A DNA stretch of 23,745 bases from an uncultured Desulfovibrio sp. (GTDB lineage: Bacteria > Desulfobacterota > Desulfovibrionia > Desulfovibrionales > Desulfovibrionaceae). The notes under the pieces are model-generated. The model saw nothing but the letters and a program-made list of their open reading frames with translations. It made no database searches and was not told where the DNA came from. Positions 15,748-23,745 of the stretch are shown one piece after another (the first letter of the stretch is position 1; each line of letters begins with the position of its first letter). Position numbers and translations under genes: made by a program. The stretch lies in the NCBI GenBank assembly GCA_937926875.1, contig CALBAX010000053.1, positions 1-23,745 on the forward strand, given 5' to 3'.

Positions 15748-15771
15748 GGGCGTGCCCCGAAGGGCACGCCC
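15748..15771 (-). promoter_or_regulatory. UUCG-capped hairpin between fdhA and fdhB
   Basis: A 10-bp perfect stem (15748-15757 with 15762-15771). In the minus-strand mRNA the loop is UUCG closed by C-G, a very stable tetraloop. No U tract follows, so it is not a good terminator. It may protect or separate the two cistrons and adjust subunit ratio. Confidence 0.6.
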
Positions 15772-15779
15772 GGTGCTGG

Positions 15780-18700
15780 TTAAGCAATTTCCGTCAACTT
15801 GTCCGCCTTGCGGATGTTCACGCAACAGGCCTTCGCTTCGGGGATGGTCGTGTTGGGATCACAGGCCACAATGGTCAGACGGTTGGTGGAGTCGCCGCAT
15901 TTCGGCGTCGTCCAGCCATAAGCAAAGGGCATACCGATCAGATGGACTGTCTTGCCCATGACCTTGAACGGACGGATGCGGACCGTCACCATGGCAATGG
16001 CTTCCACCTTGCCGCGGGCGCTTTCCACGATCACGCCGTCACCGTTGGCGATACCCTTTTCCTTGGCCAGCTCGGGACTCATCTCCACGTAGAGCTGCGG
16101 CTCGGCTTCAAGCAGGTTGGGCACGTTGCGGGTCTCACCACCGCCACACCAGTGTTCCGTCATGCTGTAGGTCGTCAGCACGATGGGATACTTGGGATCG
16201 GCCGCCTTGGCCAGTTTGTCCATATCACTGGTATGGAACTTGTAGACCGGGCTGCTCAGCTGCTTGGAGAAGGGATGCTGCGCCACGGGCGTTTCTGCCG
16301 GTTCGTAATGCTCGGGGAACGGGCCGTCCAGACGGCCGGGGCCGTACAGCTGGGCGTAACCGTCCGTCGTCATGATGTAGGCCAGCTTGCCGTTCTTGGT
16401 ATCGGCCTGCGGCGCCCAGGGGCCGTCCGGAACGTCGCCCACCCACTTCTTGCCGTCCCATTCGATGACGGCCTTCTTGGGATTGTAGGGCTTGCCGTTG
16501 AGGTCCACGGAAGCGCGGTTGTACAGGATGCGCCGGTTGACCGGCCAGCACCACGACCAGTTGGGATACAGGCCGATGGCGGCCTGCATGGGCGTCTGGG
16601 TCGGGTCGCGCCGCTTGGACTTGTTGCCCTCCTCTTCCGTATAGCTGCCGGTATACAGCCAGTTGAGGGACGAGGTGGTGCCGTCGGCCTGAAGATTGCC
16701 GAATGCCGGGACCAGATCGCCCTTTTTGTACAGGCGGTTGCCGATCTTGGTATCGGCCCAGAAGAAACCGTTGATGCGGCGGGTCCATTCTTCGGGGTCA
16801 TACTTTTCGGGCCAGTTCATCTTCAGCAGGGCTTCGGGCAGCTTGCCGCCCTCGGCCTTGTACAGCTCGCGCAGCTTGTTGATCAGCGGCACGAACATGT
16901 CGGCGAAGTTGCGGGCTTCACCGGCGGGTTCCACGGCCTTGTCGAACCACAGCAGCCAGCGGCCGCTGTTGCTGATGGTACCGGCCTTTTCCACACGATG
17001 CGCCGACGGCAGCAAGAAGACTTCGGTCTTCATCTTTTTGGGATCGACGCCGGGACGCTGCCAGTTGTCCGTGGTTTCGGAATTGTGCAGCTCGGCACAG
17101 ACCATCCAGTCCAGATTGTCCAGCGCCTTGCGCATCTTGTTGGTGTTGGGGAAACTGTTCATGGGGTTGACGCCGAAGACAAAACCACCCTTGATCTTGC
17201 CCTGGTACATCTTGTCCATGACATACATGTACGAATAGTCCGCTCCGGGTTCGCCCTTGGGCAACAGGCCGTAGCAGAAGTCATTTTCCGGCTTCGCCTC
17301 TTCGCCGTACCAGCCCTTGAGCAAGCTGGCGAAGTACTTGGGCCGGTTGCCCCACCAGTTGGCACTGTTGGGGATCTTGGTGACCGGGGTATTGGCCTTG
17401 TTGAACTGGGCCAGGGTCTGCCAGGGGGCCAGCGGCAGGCCGATATAACCGGGCAGCACATGATACAGCAGGGCATGGTCCGTGGAGCCCTGCACGTTGG
17501 GCTCGCCACGCAGGGCGTTGATGCCGCCGCCGGCCACACCGATGTTGCCCAGCAGCAGCTGCACCAGCGTGGAACAGCGGATGTTCTGCACGCCCACGGT
17601 ATGCTGGGTCCAGCCCAAGGCATACAGGATGGTGCCGGCCTTGTCGGGCTTGCCGGTGGCACAGAACTGCTTGTAGACCTTGAGCAGGTTCTCTTCGGAA
17701 ACGCCCGTGATGTCCGAGACATTCTTCAGGGTGTAGCGCGAATAATGCTTCTTCATCAGGTTGAAGACGCAGCGTTCGTGCTTCAGCGTGGCGTCACGCA
17801 GCGGAGCGCCGTCCGGGCCCTTTTCAAAGCCCCACTTGCTCTGGTCATACTTGCGCGCCTTGGCGTCATAACCGCTGAAAAGGCCGTCCTTGAAGTCATA
17901 GCCCTTGCCGACGATGAACGAGGCGTTGGTATAGTTGACGACGTAATCGTGGAAATAGCTGTTCGATTCCAGGATATAGTTGACCATACCGCCCAGGAAC
18001 GCGATATCCGTACCGGAGCGCAGCGGTACGTGATAGTCGCAACGGGCGGACGTACGGGAGAACTTGGGGTCGACGTGGATAAGCGCCGCGCCGTTGTCCT
18101 TGGCCCGCATGATCCATTTGAACGAAACAGGATGATGTTCAGCGGCATTGCTGCCGATAATAAGAACCACGTCGGCATTCTTGATGTCGATCCAGTGGTT
18201 GGTCATAGCACCGCGTCCGAACGACTCTGCCAGAGCCGCAACAGTGGGGCTGTGTCAGACCCGGGCCTGGTGGTCCAACTGGACAACACCCAGGCCGCGC
18301 ATGGCTTGATGGATGACGGCGCATTCCTCGTTGGAGGCATGCGAAGTGCCCATCATGAAAATGCTTTCCAGACGGTTGACCGTCTGGCCCTTACTGTTTT
18401 TGAGGATAAGATCCTTGTCACGCGTATCCTTCACGCGACGAGCGATCTTTTCCAGCATCCATCCCCAGTCCTTTTCTTCCCACTTTTCACTGTAGGGCGC
18501 CCGGTACAAAGGCTTGGTGAGGCGGTGCGGATTCGTGTACATGGAGAACAAGGCAGCGCCCTTGGCACACAAAGCACCTTCGTTGACAGGGAAGTCAGGA
18601 TCCCCTTCCGTACTGACGAGCTTGCCGTCGCGCACATACGCGATGACCTGGCAGCAGACAGCGCAGAACGGACAGATCGTGATGACTTCCTTCGCGCCTT

Positions 18701-18821
18701 CTATCTTGAGACTCCCGGCATAGGCCTGGGCCTCGCCGAGGTTGAAACCGAACTGGCTGAGCGAGAGACAAAGGGCGCTCACGCCTGCCAGTTTCAGGAA
18801 TCCTCTTCGTGTGTAGCTCAT
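15780..18821 (-). CDS. fdhA: Selenocysteine formate dehydrogenase alpha subunit (Mo/W-bis-PGD)
   Basis: A 1013-residue catalytic subunit that oxidises formate to CO2 in the periplasm. A twin-arginine signal (TRRGFLK, residues 4-10) ends near AQA. A [4Fe-4S] site follows (Cys50, Cys53, Cys57, Cys85). At 18255-18257 the frame has TGA, read as selenocysteine 189 in the context ARV-U-HSPTVAALAESFGRGAMTN, the Mo/W ligand of this family. The frame continues without interruption to TAA at 15780, through segments such as GSNAAEHHPVS, TGKPDKAGTILYALGWTQHT and the C-terminal MTEHWCGGGETRN/HLIGMPFAYGWT. Gene callers will split it into two. GGAGAGGAAG precedes the start. It is the first gene of an operon with fdhB, fdhE and cytochrome c3. 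Confidence 0.95.
18218..18257 (-). promoter_or_regulatory. Sec UGA codon and putative bacterial SECIS element of fdhA
   Basis: Just after UGA the mRNA can form a small hairpin: UGC (18238-18240) with GCA (18228-18230), loop GGCUCUG. A competing 5-bp stem GGCUC/GAGUC is also possible. The sequence UGACAC-GCCC-GUUGC parallels the Escherichia coli fdhF element, whose loop holds GGUCU. SelB recognition is inferred. Confidence 0.6.
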
Positions 18822-19421
18822 AGGCTTCCTCTCCTAGATCAGGATGAAACAGGGAACATACCGGAGGGAGTACTTGCCTGACGGCTGCGAGCTCCGGCAC
18901 GTTTTTTCTGTGAAGCGTTCCTGAAACGAGGCGCTCCACAAAAAATATTTTATAAAACCTTAGCGCTGAAACGAAAAATTCGCAAGGGGATACAGCAAAT
19001 AAACGATGTCGTTCAAAACGGGACAAGACCATCCGTGCAATCAGACGAGCTTGCCCGGATAAGCCATCTTCTCAACCGACAGTTCACAAGATATGCAGGC
19101 CGTGTACATGCCTGCTCTGCACATGGGCTTGTCACCTTTTATTGAAAAAGACATGGGAGACTGCGCTCGCTATGTCTCCCGCGGATACGGTTTACCTGCC
19201 CGCATAAACAGAAAGCAAGCGAGTCCGCGGTATTTTCGTGGGAGCTCCACCAAGCCATGGCGGATGCATATCTAGAGGCGTATGATAGCAAGACACCACC
19301 CTCCTCTGCCGTACGTGACAGTTATTATATAAAAAGCCCTCCCAAAGGCATATATCCTATCCTCCTATTGCCTACCCATAAATAATAGTTTAGCCTTTTT
19401 TAAACTTTTAAGGAGGATCAT
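18822..19421. other. 600-bp divergent intergenic region with fdh control sequences
   Basis: No convincing gene is present. Near the fdh side a 9-bp direct repeat CTGAAACGA occurs at 18921-18929 and 18966-18974. It brackets an A/T-rich TATAAAAT (minus strand, 18947-18954) that may be a -10 box. A palindrome AACGATGTCGTT lies at 19002-19013. In the middle, hairpins GCAGGC/GCCTGC (19095-19115) and GGGAGAC/GTCTCCC (19155-19180) are seen, the latter partly able to pair again with AGCGAG at 19217-19222. Close to the + strand gene the DNA is A/T-rich (TATATAAAAA near 19326), with no clear -35 match. A small RNA cannot be excluded. Confidence 0.4.
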
Positions 19422-19901
19422 ATGCAGAAAGTCCTGACCATTATGGCAACCTGTCTCCTGGGTATCCTTTGCGCTTCCGCTGCGCTAGCGGCTGAAGTGA
19501 AGACCGATTACTTTACTTTGAACCTTCCCTCCGGCTGGACACAGCCCCAGCCTGTCCAGTCTGCCCAGGGCGCAACCATGGCCATCCTCCAGAATGCCGC
19601 GGAACAAACTGTCGTCACAGTGGCCATCACCCCTGTTCCGCTTTCTGCCAAAGATCTTGCAACCCAGACCCTTGCCAATATGAAGGCTGCCGGCTTCACA
19701 GTCACCGAACCTGTGCTTTCCGGCGATGCCTATGTGGGAGAATTCTCCAAGGAACAGGTCAAGGGCGTCAGCTATTTCAGTGCCAATGGCAAGCTCGGCA
19801 GTGTCATCACCATCATGGGCGCTTCCCTCGACGCCGGTAAGAAGCTGCTGAAGGACAATTTCAAGCCCGCCGATAGCAAGCTCTTCCCAACTGGCTTTTA
19901 G
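19422..19901 (+). CDS. Exported protein of unknown function, possibly DcrB/PsbP-like fold
   Basis: A 159-residue protein with a clear Sec signal peptide (QKVLTIMATCLLGILCAS, cleavage near ALA-AE, residue 23). There is no lipobox or transmembrane helix in the mature part, so it should be a soluble periplasmic protein. The start of the mature domain (YFTLNLPSGWTQ) and the alternating strands that follow resemble the DcrB/PsbP/DUF1795 group, but I do not recognise the family with certainty and assign no function. It has no cysteine in the mature part and no metal motif. AAGGAGGA 5 bp before ATG and a strong terminator directly after the gene suggest a well expressed single-gene transcript. It is divergent from the formate dehydrogenase operon. 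Confidence 0.8.
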   Translation: MQKVLTIMATCLLGILCASAALAAEVKTDYFTLNLPSGWTQPQPVQSAQGATMAILQNAAEQTVVTVAITPVPLSAKDLATQTLANMKAAGFTVTEPVLSGDAYVGEFSKEQVKGVSYFSANGKLGSVITIMGASLDAGKKLLKDNFKPADSKLFPTGF

Positions 19902-19933
19902 CCATTGCGCCGCTCCCAGCTTCATACGACACG

Positions 19934-19967
19934 AAGGCCCTCGCTCCAGCAAAGCGAGGGCCTTTTT
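19934..19967 (+). terminator. Intrinsic terminator of the exported-protein gene
   Basis: A 12-bp perfect stem (19934-19945 with 19953-19964), 7-nt loop, then TTTTT (19963-19967). Confidence 0.9.
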
Positions 19968-20140
19968 CTATGTTGCTTAACGCATGCAGGGTCTTCGGCA
20001 ACTACTAAAAAAGACAGGATTTCCCCTGCCTGGATTCTTGCCTTTTTACTGCCAATAGCGCCGCAAACTTATTGAGGGAAGAATTCTCCATTCTTCCATA
20101 CCAAAACCATGTGACGCCGAACACAAAATTATCTGACGCG

Positions 20141-20194
20141 TTACCGTGGTACAAAAGCCATTTTTGGTGCGGATTTGGTGCGGGATTTTGGCAT
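20141..20194 (-). pseudogene. Possible 5' remnant of a phage-type integrase gene
   Basis: Immediately past the tRNA-Leu 3' end and terminator, the minus strand reads ATG followed by 16 codons and TAA, giving MPKSRTKSAPKMAFVPR. A short Lys/Arg/Pro-rich start of this kind is common in tyrosine integrases that sit beside tRNA genes. No integrase continues after the stop, in this or another frame. An 8-bp hairpin lies further on (20077-20097). The call is pattern-based and weak. Confidence 0.22.
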
Positions 20195-20195
20195 G

Positions 20196-20228
20196 AAAAA
20201 AGGGCCTACGGCATTCCCGTAGGCCCTT
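20196..20228 (-). terminator. Terminator of tRNA-Leu
   Basis: A 12-bp perfect stem (20200-20211 with 20217-20228) and loop of 5, followed on the minus strand by six T. It lies 8 bp past the tRNA. Confidence 0.85.
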
Positions 20229-20236
20229 GATTTTTA

Positions 20237-20323
20237 TGGTACCGGGAGCGAGACTCGAACTCGCAAGGTGTTGCCACCGACGGATTTTGAGTCCGTTGCG
20301 TTTACCAATTCCACCATCCCGGC
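20237..20323 (-). tRNA. tRNA-Leu, anticodon CAA
   Basis: On the minus strand a class II tRNA of 87 nt folds, including an encoded CCA (20237-20239). The acceptor arms are GCCGGGA and TCCCGGT. The anticodon stem ACGGA/TCCGT encloses loop CTCAAAA with anticodon CAA. A long variable arm (CGGTGGCAACACC) and T-loop GTTCGAGTC follow. The leucine D-arm TGGAATTGGTAAACGCA is typical. It reads UUG codons. Confidence 0.96.
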
Positions 20324-20357
20324 GTAGCCGCAGGCCAGAAGCCCACAAAGCTTTTAG

Positions 20358-20386
20358 AGATTACAGGTGATAGGTGCCTTCGTCAA
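20358..20386 (-). promoter_or_regulatory. Promoter of tRNA-Leu
   Basis: On the minus strand TTGACG (20381-20386) and TAATCT (20358-20363) are 17 bp apart, about 35 bp before the tRNA 5' end. Confidence 0.55.
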
Positions 20387-20414
20387 GTTTTTTCGCCCTG
20401 CTGCCTGCATTTCT

Positions 20415-21215
20415 TCAAAAAGCACCGCTACCGTCTGCCGGTAAAAATGCAGGCTCCTGCTCAGGCCAAAGGCCTGCAGACAGACAAGGCTCCTTGACGA
20501 ACCTGTTCCCATTGCCCTGCAAGCGCTCGATGCGGCTTGCCCGGCGGCACTCCCAGGCATCCACAGGATACTGGTGTGTCCAGGCTTGCATGAGCTGCCG
20601 TTGCTGACGGCTCAGGCGATAATGCTCAGTATAACTGTCAGCCATATAGAGGCTTGAGCGTGCGATCTGTCCGCGCGCCCGTTCCGGTGGCTCTACCCTG
20701 TTGCCGCTGATCTTCATGGGGCAGGAGCCAAAGGCCGAAGGGACATCAGGCCCCAGCATCTGGAAATTTTTGTTGGAACGCGCAGCATTGACCGAACCTA
20801 TGGCAGGATACAGGTTATACATATCGGCCTGCATGCGGCGGTAGTCAGCATTGACCTTTTCTGCGCATGCCCGCCCTTTGAAAGTTCTGCCCTTGCGATC
20901 CACACAAAGGGAGTGACCTTCCCGCCACTCCGAAAACGCCCTGCCGAAATTCTCGGCCGGGACGACATGCTCCCATTCCACGCGTGAAGAACGCTTCTGG
21001 TGCTTGTCTGCCGTAAACCCCTGCGGCAGTTCGATCTGTTTGTGTGCATCGAACGAAGCCCCGCAATAGAGCGTCTGGCGATGATCATAGTAAACTTCCT
21101 GCTCCAGCAATCGCTTGGCTTTGGCAAAGCTTTCGTTTTGCATATTGCCCGCTGCCCTGCCCTGTGCAGGCAATAGCAGCAGCAATGCCCACAGCAACCA
21201 TACGATCCTTTTCAT
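20415..21215 (-). CDS. Exported endonuclease I (EndA/Dns family)
   Basis: A 266-residue secreted or periplasmic nuclease. The Sec signal peptide (KRIVWLLWALLLLLPAQGRA) is followed by the endonuclease I domain. The catalytic segment VEWEHVVPAENFG carries the metal-site histidine; DMYNLYPAIGSVNAARSN and FGSCPMKISGNRVEPPERARG are family blocks. WECRRASRIERLQGNGNRFVKEPC closes the domain, with cysteines that probably form disulfides. Such enzymes cut double-stranded DNA without strong sequence preference and degrade external DNA. A tail of about 30 residues past the family end is unremarkable. GAGGG lies about 8 bp before ATG 21215. It is transcribed alone. Confidence 0.92.
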   Translation of the reverse strand: MKRIVWLLWALLLLLPAQGRAAGNMQNESFAKAKRLLEQEVYYDHRQTLYCGASFDAHKQIELPQGFTADKHQKRSSRVEWEHVVPAENFGRAFSEWREGHSLCVDRKGRTFKGRACAEKVNADYRRMQADMYNLYPAIGSVNAARSNKNFQMLGPDVPSAFGSCPMKISGNRVEPPERARGQIARSSLYMADSYTEHYRLSRQQRQLMQAWTHQYPVDAWECRRASRIERLQGNGNRFVKEPCLSAGLWPEQEPAFLPADGSGAF

Positions 21216-21303
21216 GATGATACCCTCAAAAAATATCCTCGGACGGCCTGACTACGGGACATATCCTTCCAGAAGGTGAAATCTGCGGATAATTTTTGAC
21301 GGG

Positions 21304-21331
21304 TATATAATATTATCTATATCTTTTTCAA
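21304..21331 (-). promoter_or_regulatory. Promoter of the endonuclease gene
   Basis: On the minus strand TTGAAA (21326-21331) and TATATA (21304-21309) are 16 bp apart in a very A/T-rich block (21300-21340). Confidence 0.5.
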
Positions 21332-21369
21332 GATATGCCTCCTTCCCCCAAAGCATAGAGAAAAGACCT

Positions 21370-21398
21370 AAAAAAAGGCCCATCATTAACGATGGGCC
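21370..21398 (-). terminator. Terminator of hslU
   Basis: GGCCCATC (21377-21384) pairs with GATGGGCC (21391-21398), loop of 6. On the minus strand seven T follow (complement of 21370-21376). Confidence 0.85.
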
Positions 21399-21441
21399 CT
21401 TCCTCTTCTGCCCTCCGGCGAGAGCAGCGGTACGTACCTGT

Positions 21442-22752
<1,311 letters not shown>

Positions 22753-22840
22753 TGCATCTCCTGCGTCCTTCGACGCTCTATTTTCCAGCCGGACAACCGG
22801 TACAAACGGTCCGGCGATTTTTTCGGCAGCCATGCCTCTT

Positions 22841-22870
22841 TATATATGAGCATGATTTTTCCCCTGGCAA
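22841..22870 (-). promoter_or_regulatory. Candidate promoter of hslU
   Basis: On the minus strand TTGCCA (22865-22870) and TATATA (22841-22846) are 18 bp apart. I see no clear sigma-32 heat-shock pattern. Confidence 0.4.
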
Positions 22871-22898
22871 TGGCCCATTGCCGGGAACCTGCTTTTTT
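22863..22898 (+). promoter_or_regulatory. Hairpin and T run in front of the small membrane gene
   Basis: A stem of about 10 bp with one T-G pair (22863-22872 with 22876-22885, loop GCC) is followed 7 nt later by TTTTTT (22893-22898). No + strand gene precedes it, so it might attenuate the small gene. Its left arm overlaps the hslU -35 box. Confidence 0.3.
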
Positions 22899-22911
22899 CC
22901 TATCGTGACCT

Positions 22912-23181
22912 ATGCACCTTCCCCATATCTTCCATCTTTCTCCTCTGCCGCCGGGGCTGGACTGGCTGCCGCCCCTGCTGGGCATAGCCGTCCTCCTTTT
23001 GCTCCTGCGCACGGTGGTGCGCGGTGCCTGCCGTTTGTGCCTGCTGGTCATCCTGATGCTTCTGGCGCTGGCAGCCTTCCCTCATCGTGACCTGACCATG
23101 TTCGCCCTGGGGGGCCTCGCTGTCTGGTGCCTGATGCCGAAACGGGCTCCAAAGGGAAAAAGACAAGACGACAACCCCTGA
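22912..23181 (+). CDS. Small hypothetical membrane protein
   Basis: An 89-residue protein that I do not recognise. Three hydrophobic stretches are visible: about 18-36 (LPPLLGIAVLLLLL), 41-56 (RLCLLVILMLLALAAF) and 61-75 (LTMFALGGLAVWCLM). A basic, charged tail follows (PKRAPKGKRQDD). It would sit in the inner membrane. No good Shine-Dalgarno precedes ATG 22912, so the start and even the gene's reality are less certain than for its neighbours. It is divergent from hslU. Confidence 0.5.
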   Translation: MHLPHIFHLSPLPPGLDWLPPLLGIAVLLLLLRTVVRGACRLCLLVILMLLALAAFPHRDLTMFALGGLAVWCLMPKRAPKGKRQDDNP

Positions 23182-23330
23182 ACGACACAGCCCCACACGC
23201 CCGGCCTGGAGTTGAAAACATGTGCCACAGGTCTACGCGTGTCCTCTCTTTTCAGGTCATGTTTACGTCACCACCGCATGGCGGCCATAACAACGTTTTC
23301 TCCTGTCCCCTCAAAATGCATTGATAGACG

Positions 23331-23377
23331 GCAGATAACAAAAAAGGCCGGGTGAACCGGCCTTTTTTGTTATCTGC
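23331..23377. terminator. Bidirectional terminator with a perfect 21-bp stem
   Basis: Arms 23331-23351 and 23357-23377 are exact complements around GTGAA. The G+C-rich core GGCCGG is flanked by six A on one side and six T on the other, so it works for both strands. It ends 13 bp before the transporter stop codon. Confidence 0.9.
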
Positions 23378-23390
23378 TCTACCGCAGCCC

Positions 23391-23745
23391 TTATTCAGCA
23401 GTCTTGCTTACAGGGCCAGTGGTCAGCATCTTCTGGCTGATGTAGATCACGACCAGCAGGCCGCAACCGATGGCGTCAGTGATGGCGCCGGGGGTGATCA
23501 GGGTGATGGCGCCCGCCAGCAGGATCAGACGTTCCCACCAGTAAAGATTGCGCAGCCAGTACCCCACGCTGGCAAAGGACAGGCTGGCGATGCCCAGCGC
23601 CGCAGTGGAAGCATAGAAGAGCACTTCCCAGCCGGTGGCGCCGATCATCAGCAGACCGGGATTGTAACAGAAGATGTAGGGGATCAGGAAGCCGGCCAGG
23701 GCCAGCTTGACCGCCATGAAACCTGTGGCGTTCGGTTCTGAACGT
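23391..23745 (-). CDS. TRAP transporter fused permease, C-terminal end (5' part outside window)
   Basis: The frame is open to the window edge, giving about 118 residues of C-terminus. The sequence (AVKLALAGFLIPYIFCYNPGLLMIG, an alanine-rich helix, GYWLRNLYWWERLILLAGAITLITPGAITDAIG) is highly hydrophobic. It matches the end of the 4TM/12TM fused permease of TRAP transporters, which import organic acids using an ion gradient and a periplasmic binding protein. An internal ATG at 23717 is not the true start, as the protein reads on upstream (SEPNATGF). The substrate is unknown. The gene ends before the shared 21-bp terminator. Confidence 0.82.
   Translation of the reverse strand, partial: RSEPNATGFMAVKLALAGFLIPYIFCYNPGLLMIGATGWEVLFYASTAALGIASLSFASVGYWLRNLYWWERLILLAGAITLITPGAITDAIGCGLLVVIYISQKMLTTGPVSKTAE

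Noticed and set aside
18206..18257. Apparent nonsense mutation splitting formate dehydrogenase
   Set aside because: The codon is UGA at the exact Sec position with matching flanking residues, so it is recoding and not a pseudogene.
15693..18881. Open frame of over 1000 codons on the + strand
   Set aside because: It is antisense to fdhA and lacks protein motifs. Long antisense frames are common in G+C-rich genes with biased codon use.
19093..19275. 60-codon + strand frame upstream of the exported-protein gene
   Set aside because: No Shine-Dalgarno, and composition and hairpins fit non-coding DNA.

Overview
The window reads as chromosome from a sulfate-reducing bacterium of the Desulfovibrio group (Desulfovibrionaceae). 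The grounds are gene content and order. There is a selenocysteine formate dehydrogenase operon in the order alpha, beta, FdhE, tetraheme cytochrome c3, which matches the periplasmic FdhABC3 arrangement known in Desulfovibrio. There is also a PerR-type regulator next to a rubredoxin with a CX4C first knuckle, and a large outer-membrane porin of the sort common in that group. The DNA is G+C-rich with A/T-rich promoters. Species assignment is inference.

Layout. Positions 1-6142 (+ strand) hold the 3' end of a flavin/Fe-S pyridine-nucleotide oxidoreductase, then a Tat-exported type-B carboxylesterase, an outer-membrane porin, an 8-cysteine ferredoxin and a cytosolic fumarate-reductase-like flavoprotein. 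These could form a functional series (entry, ester cleavage, reduction), and this is the best candidate here for an undescribed pathway. Positions 6143-10236 hold a CapA-like exported metallophosphatase (-), a hot-dog thioesterase (+) and a two-RCK potassium channel (-). Positions 10530-13453 (-) hold rubredoxin, a PerR/Fur regulator, glycerate 2-kinase and an FmdE-family protein whose roughly 135-nt leader can form mutually exclusive hairpins.

Positions 13532-18821 (-) are the formate dehydrogenase operon: fdhA with an in-frame UGA at Sec189, fdhB, fdhE and a tetraheme cytochrome, closed by a strong terminator. FdhA and FdhB oxidise periplasmic formate, the cytochrome takes the electrons, and FdhE assists enzyme maturation. 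A 600-bp gene-free region precedes it. Positions 19422-21331 hold an exported protein of unknown function, a possible integrase scar beside tRNA-Leu(CAA), and an exported endonuclease I. Positions 21370-23745 hold hslU, a small membrane protein, a 21-bp perfect-stem bidirectional terminator and the 3' end of a TRAP transporter permease.

No CRISPR array, insertion sequence or rRNA was seen. Promoters and regulatory hairpins were found by eye and are tentative; coding calls rest on protein motifs and ribosome-binding sites.
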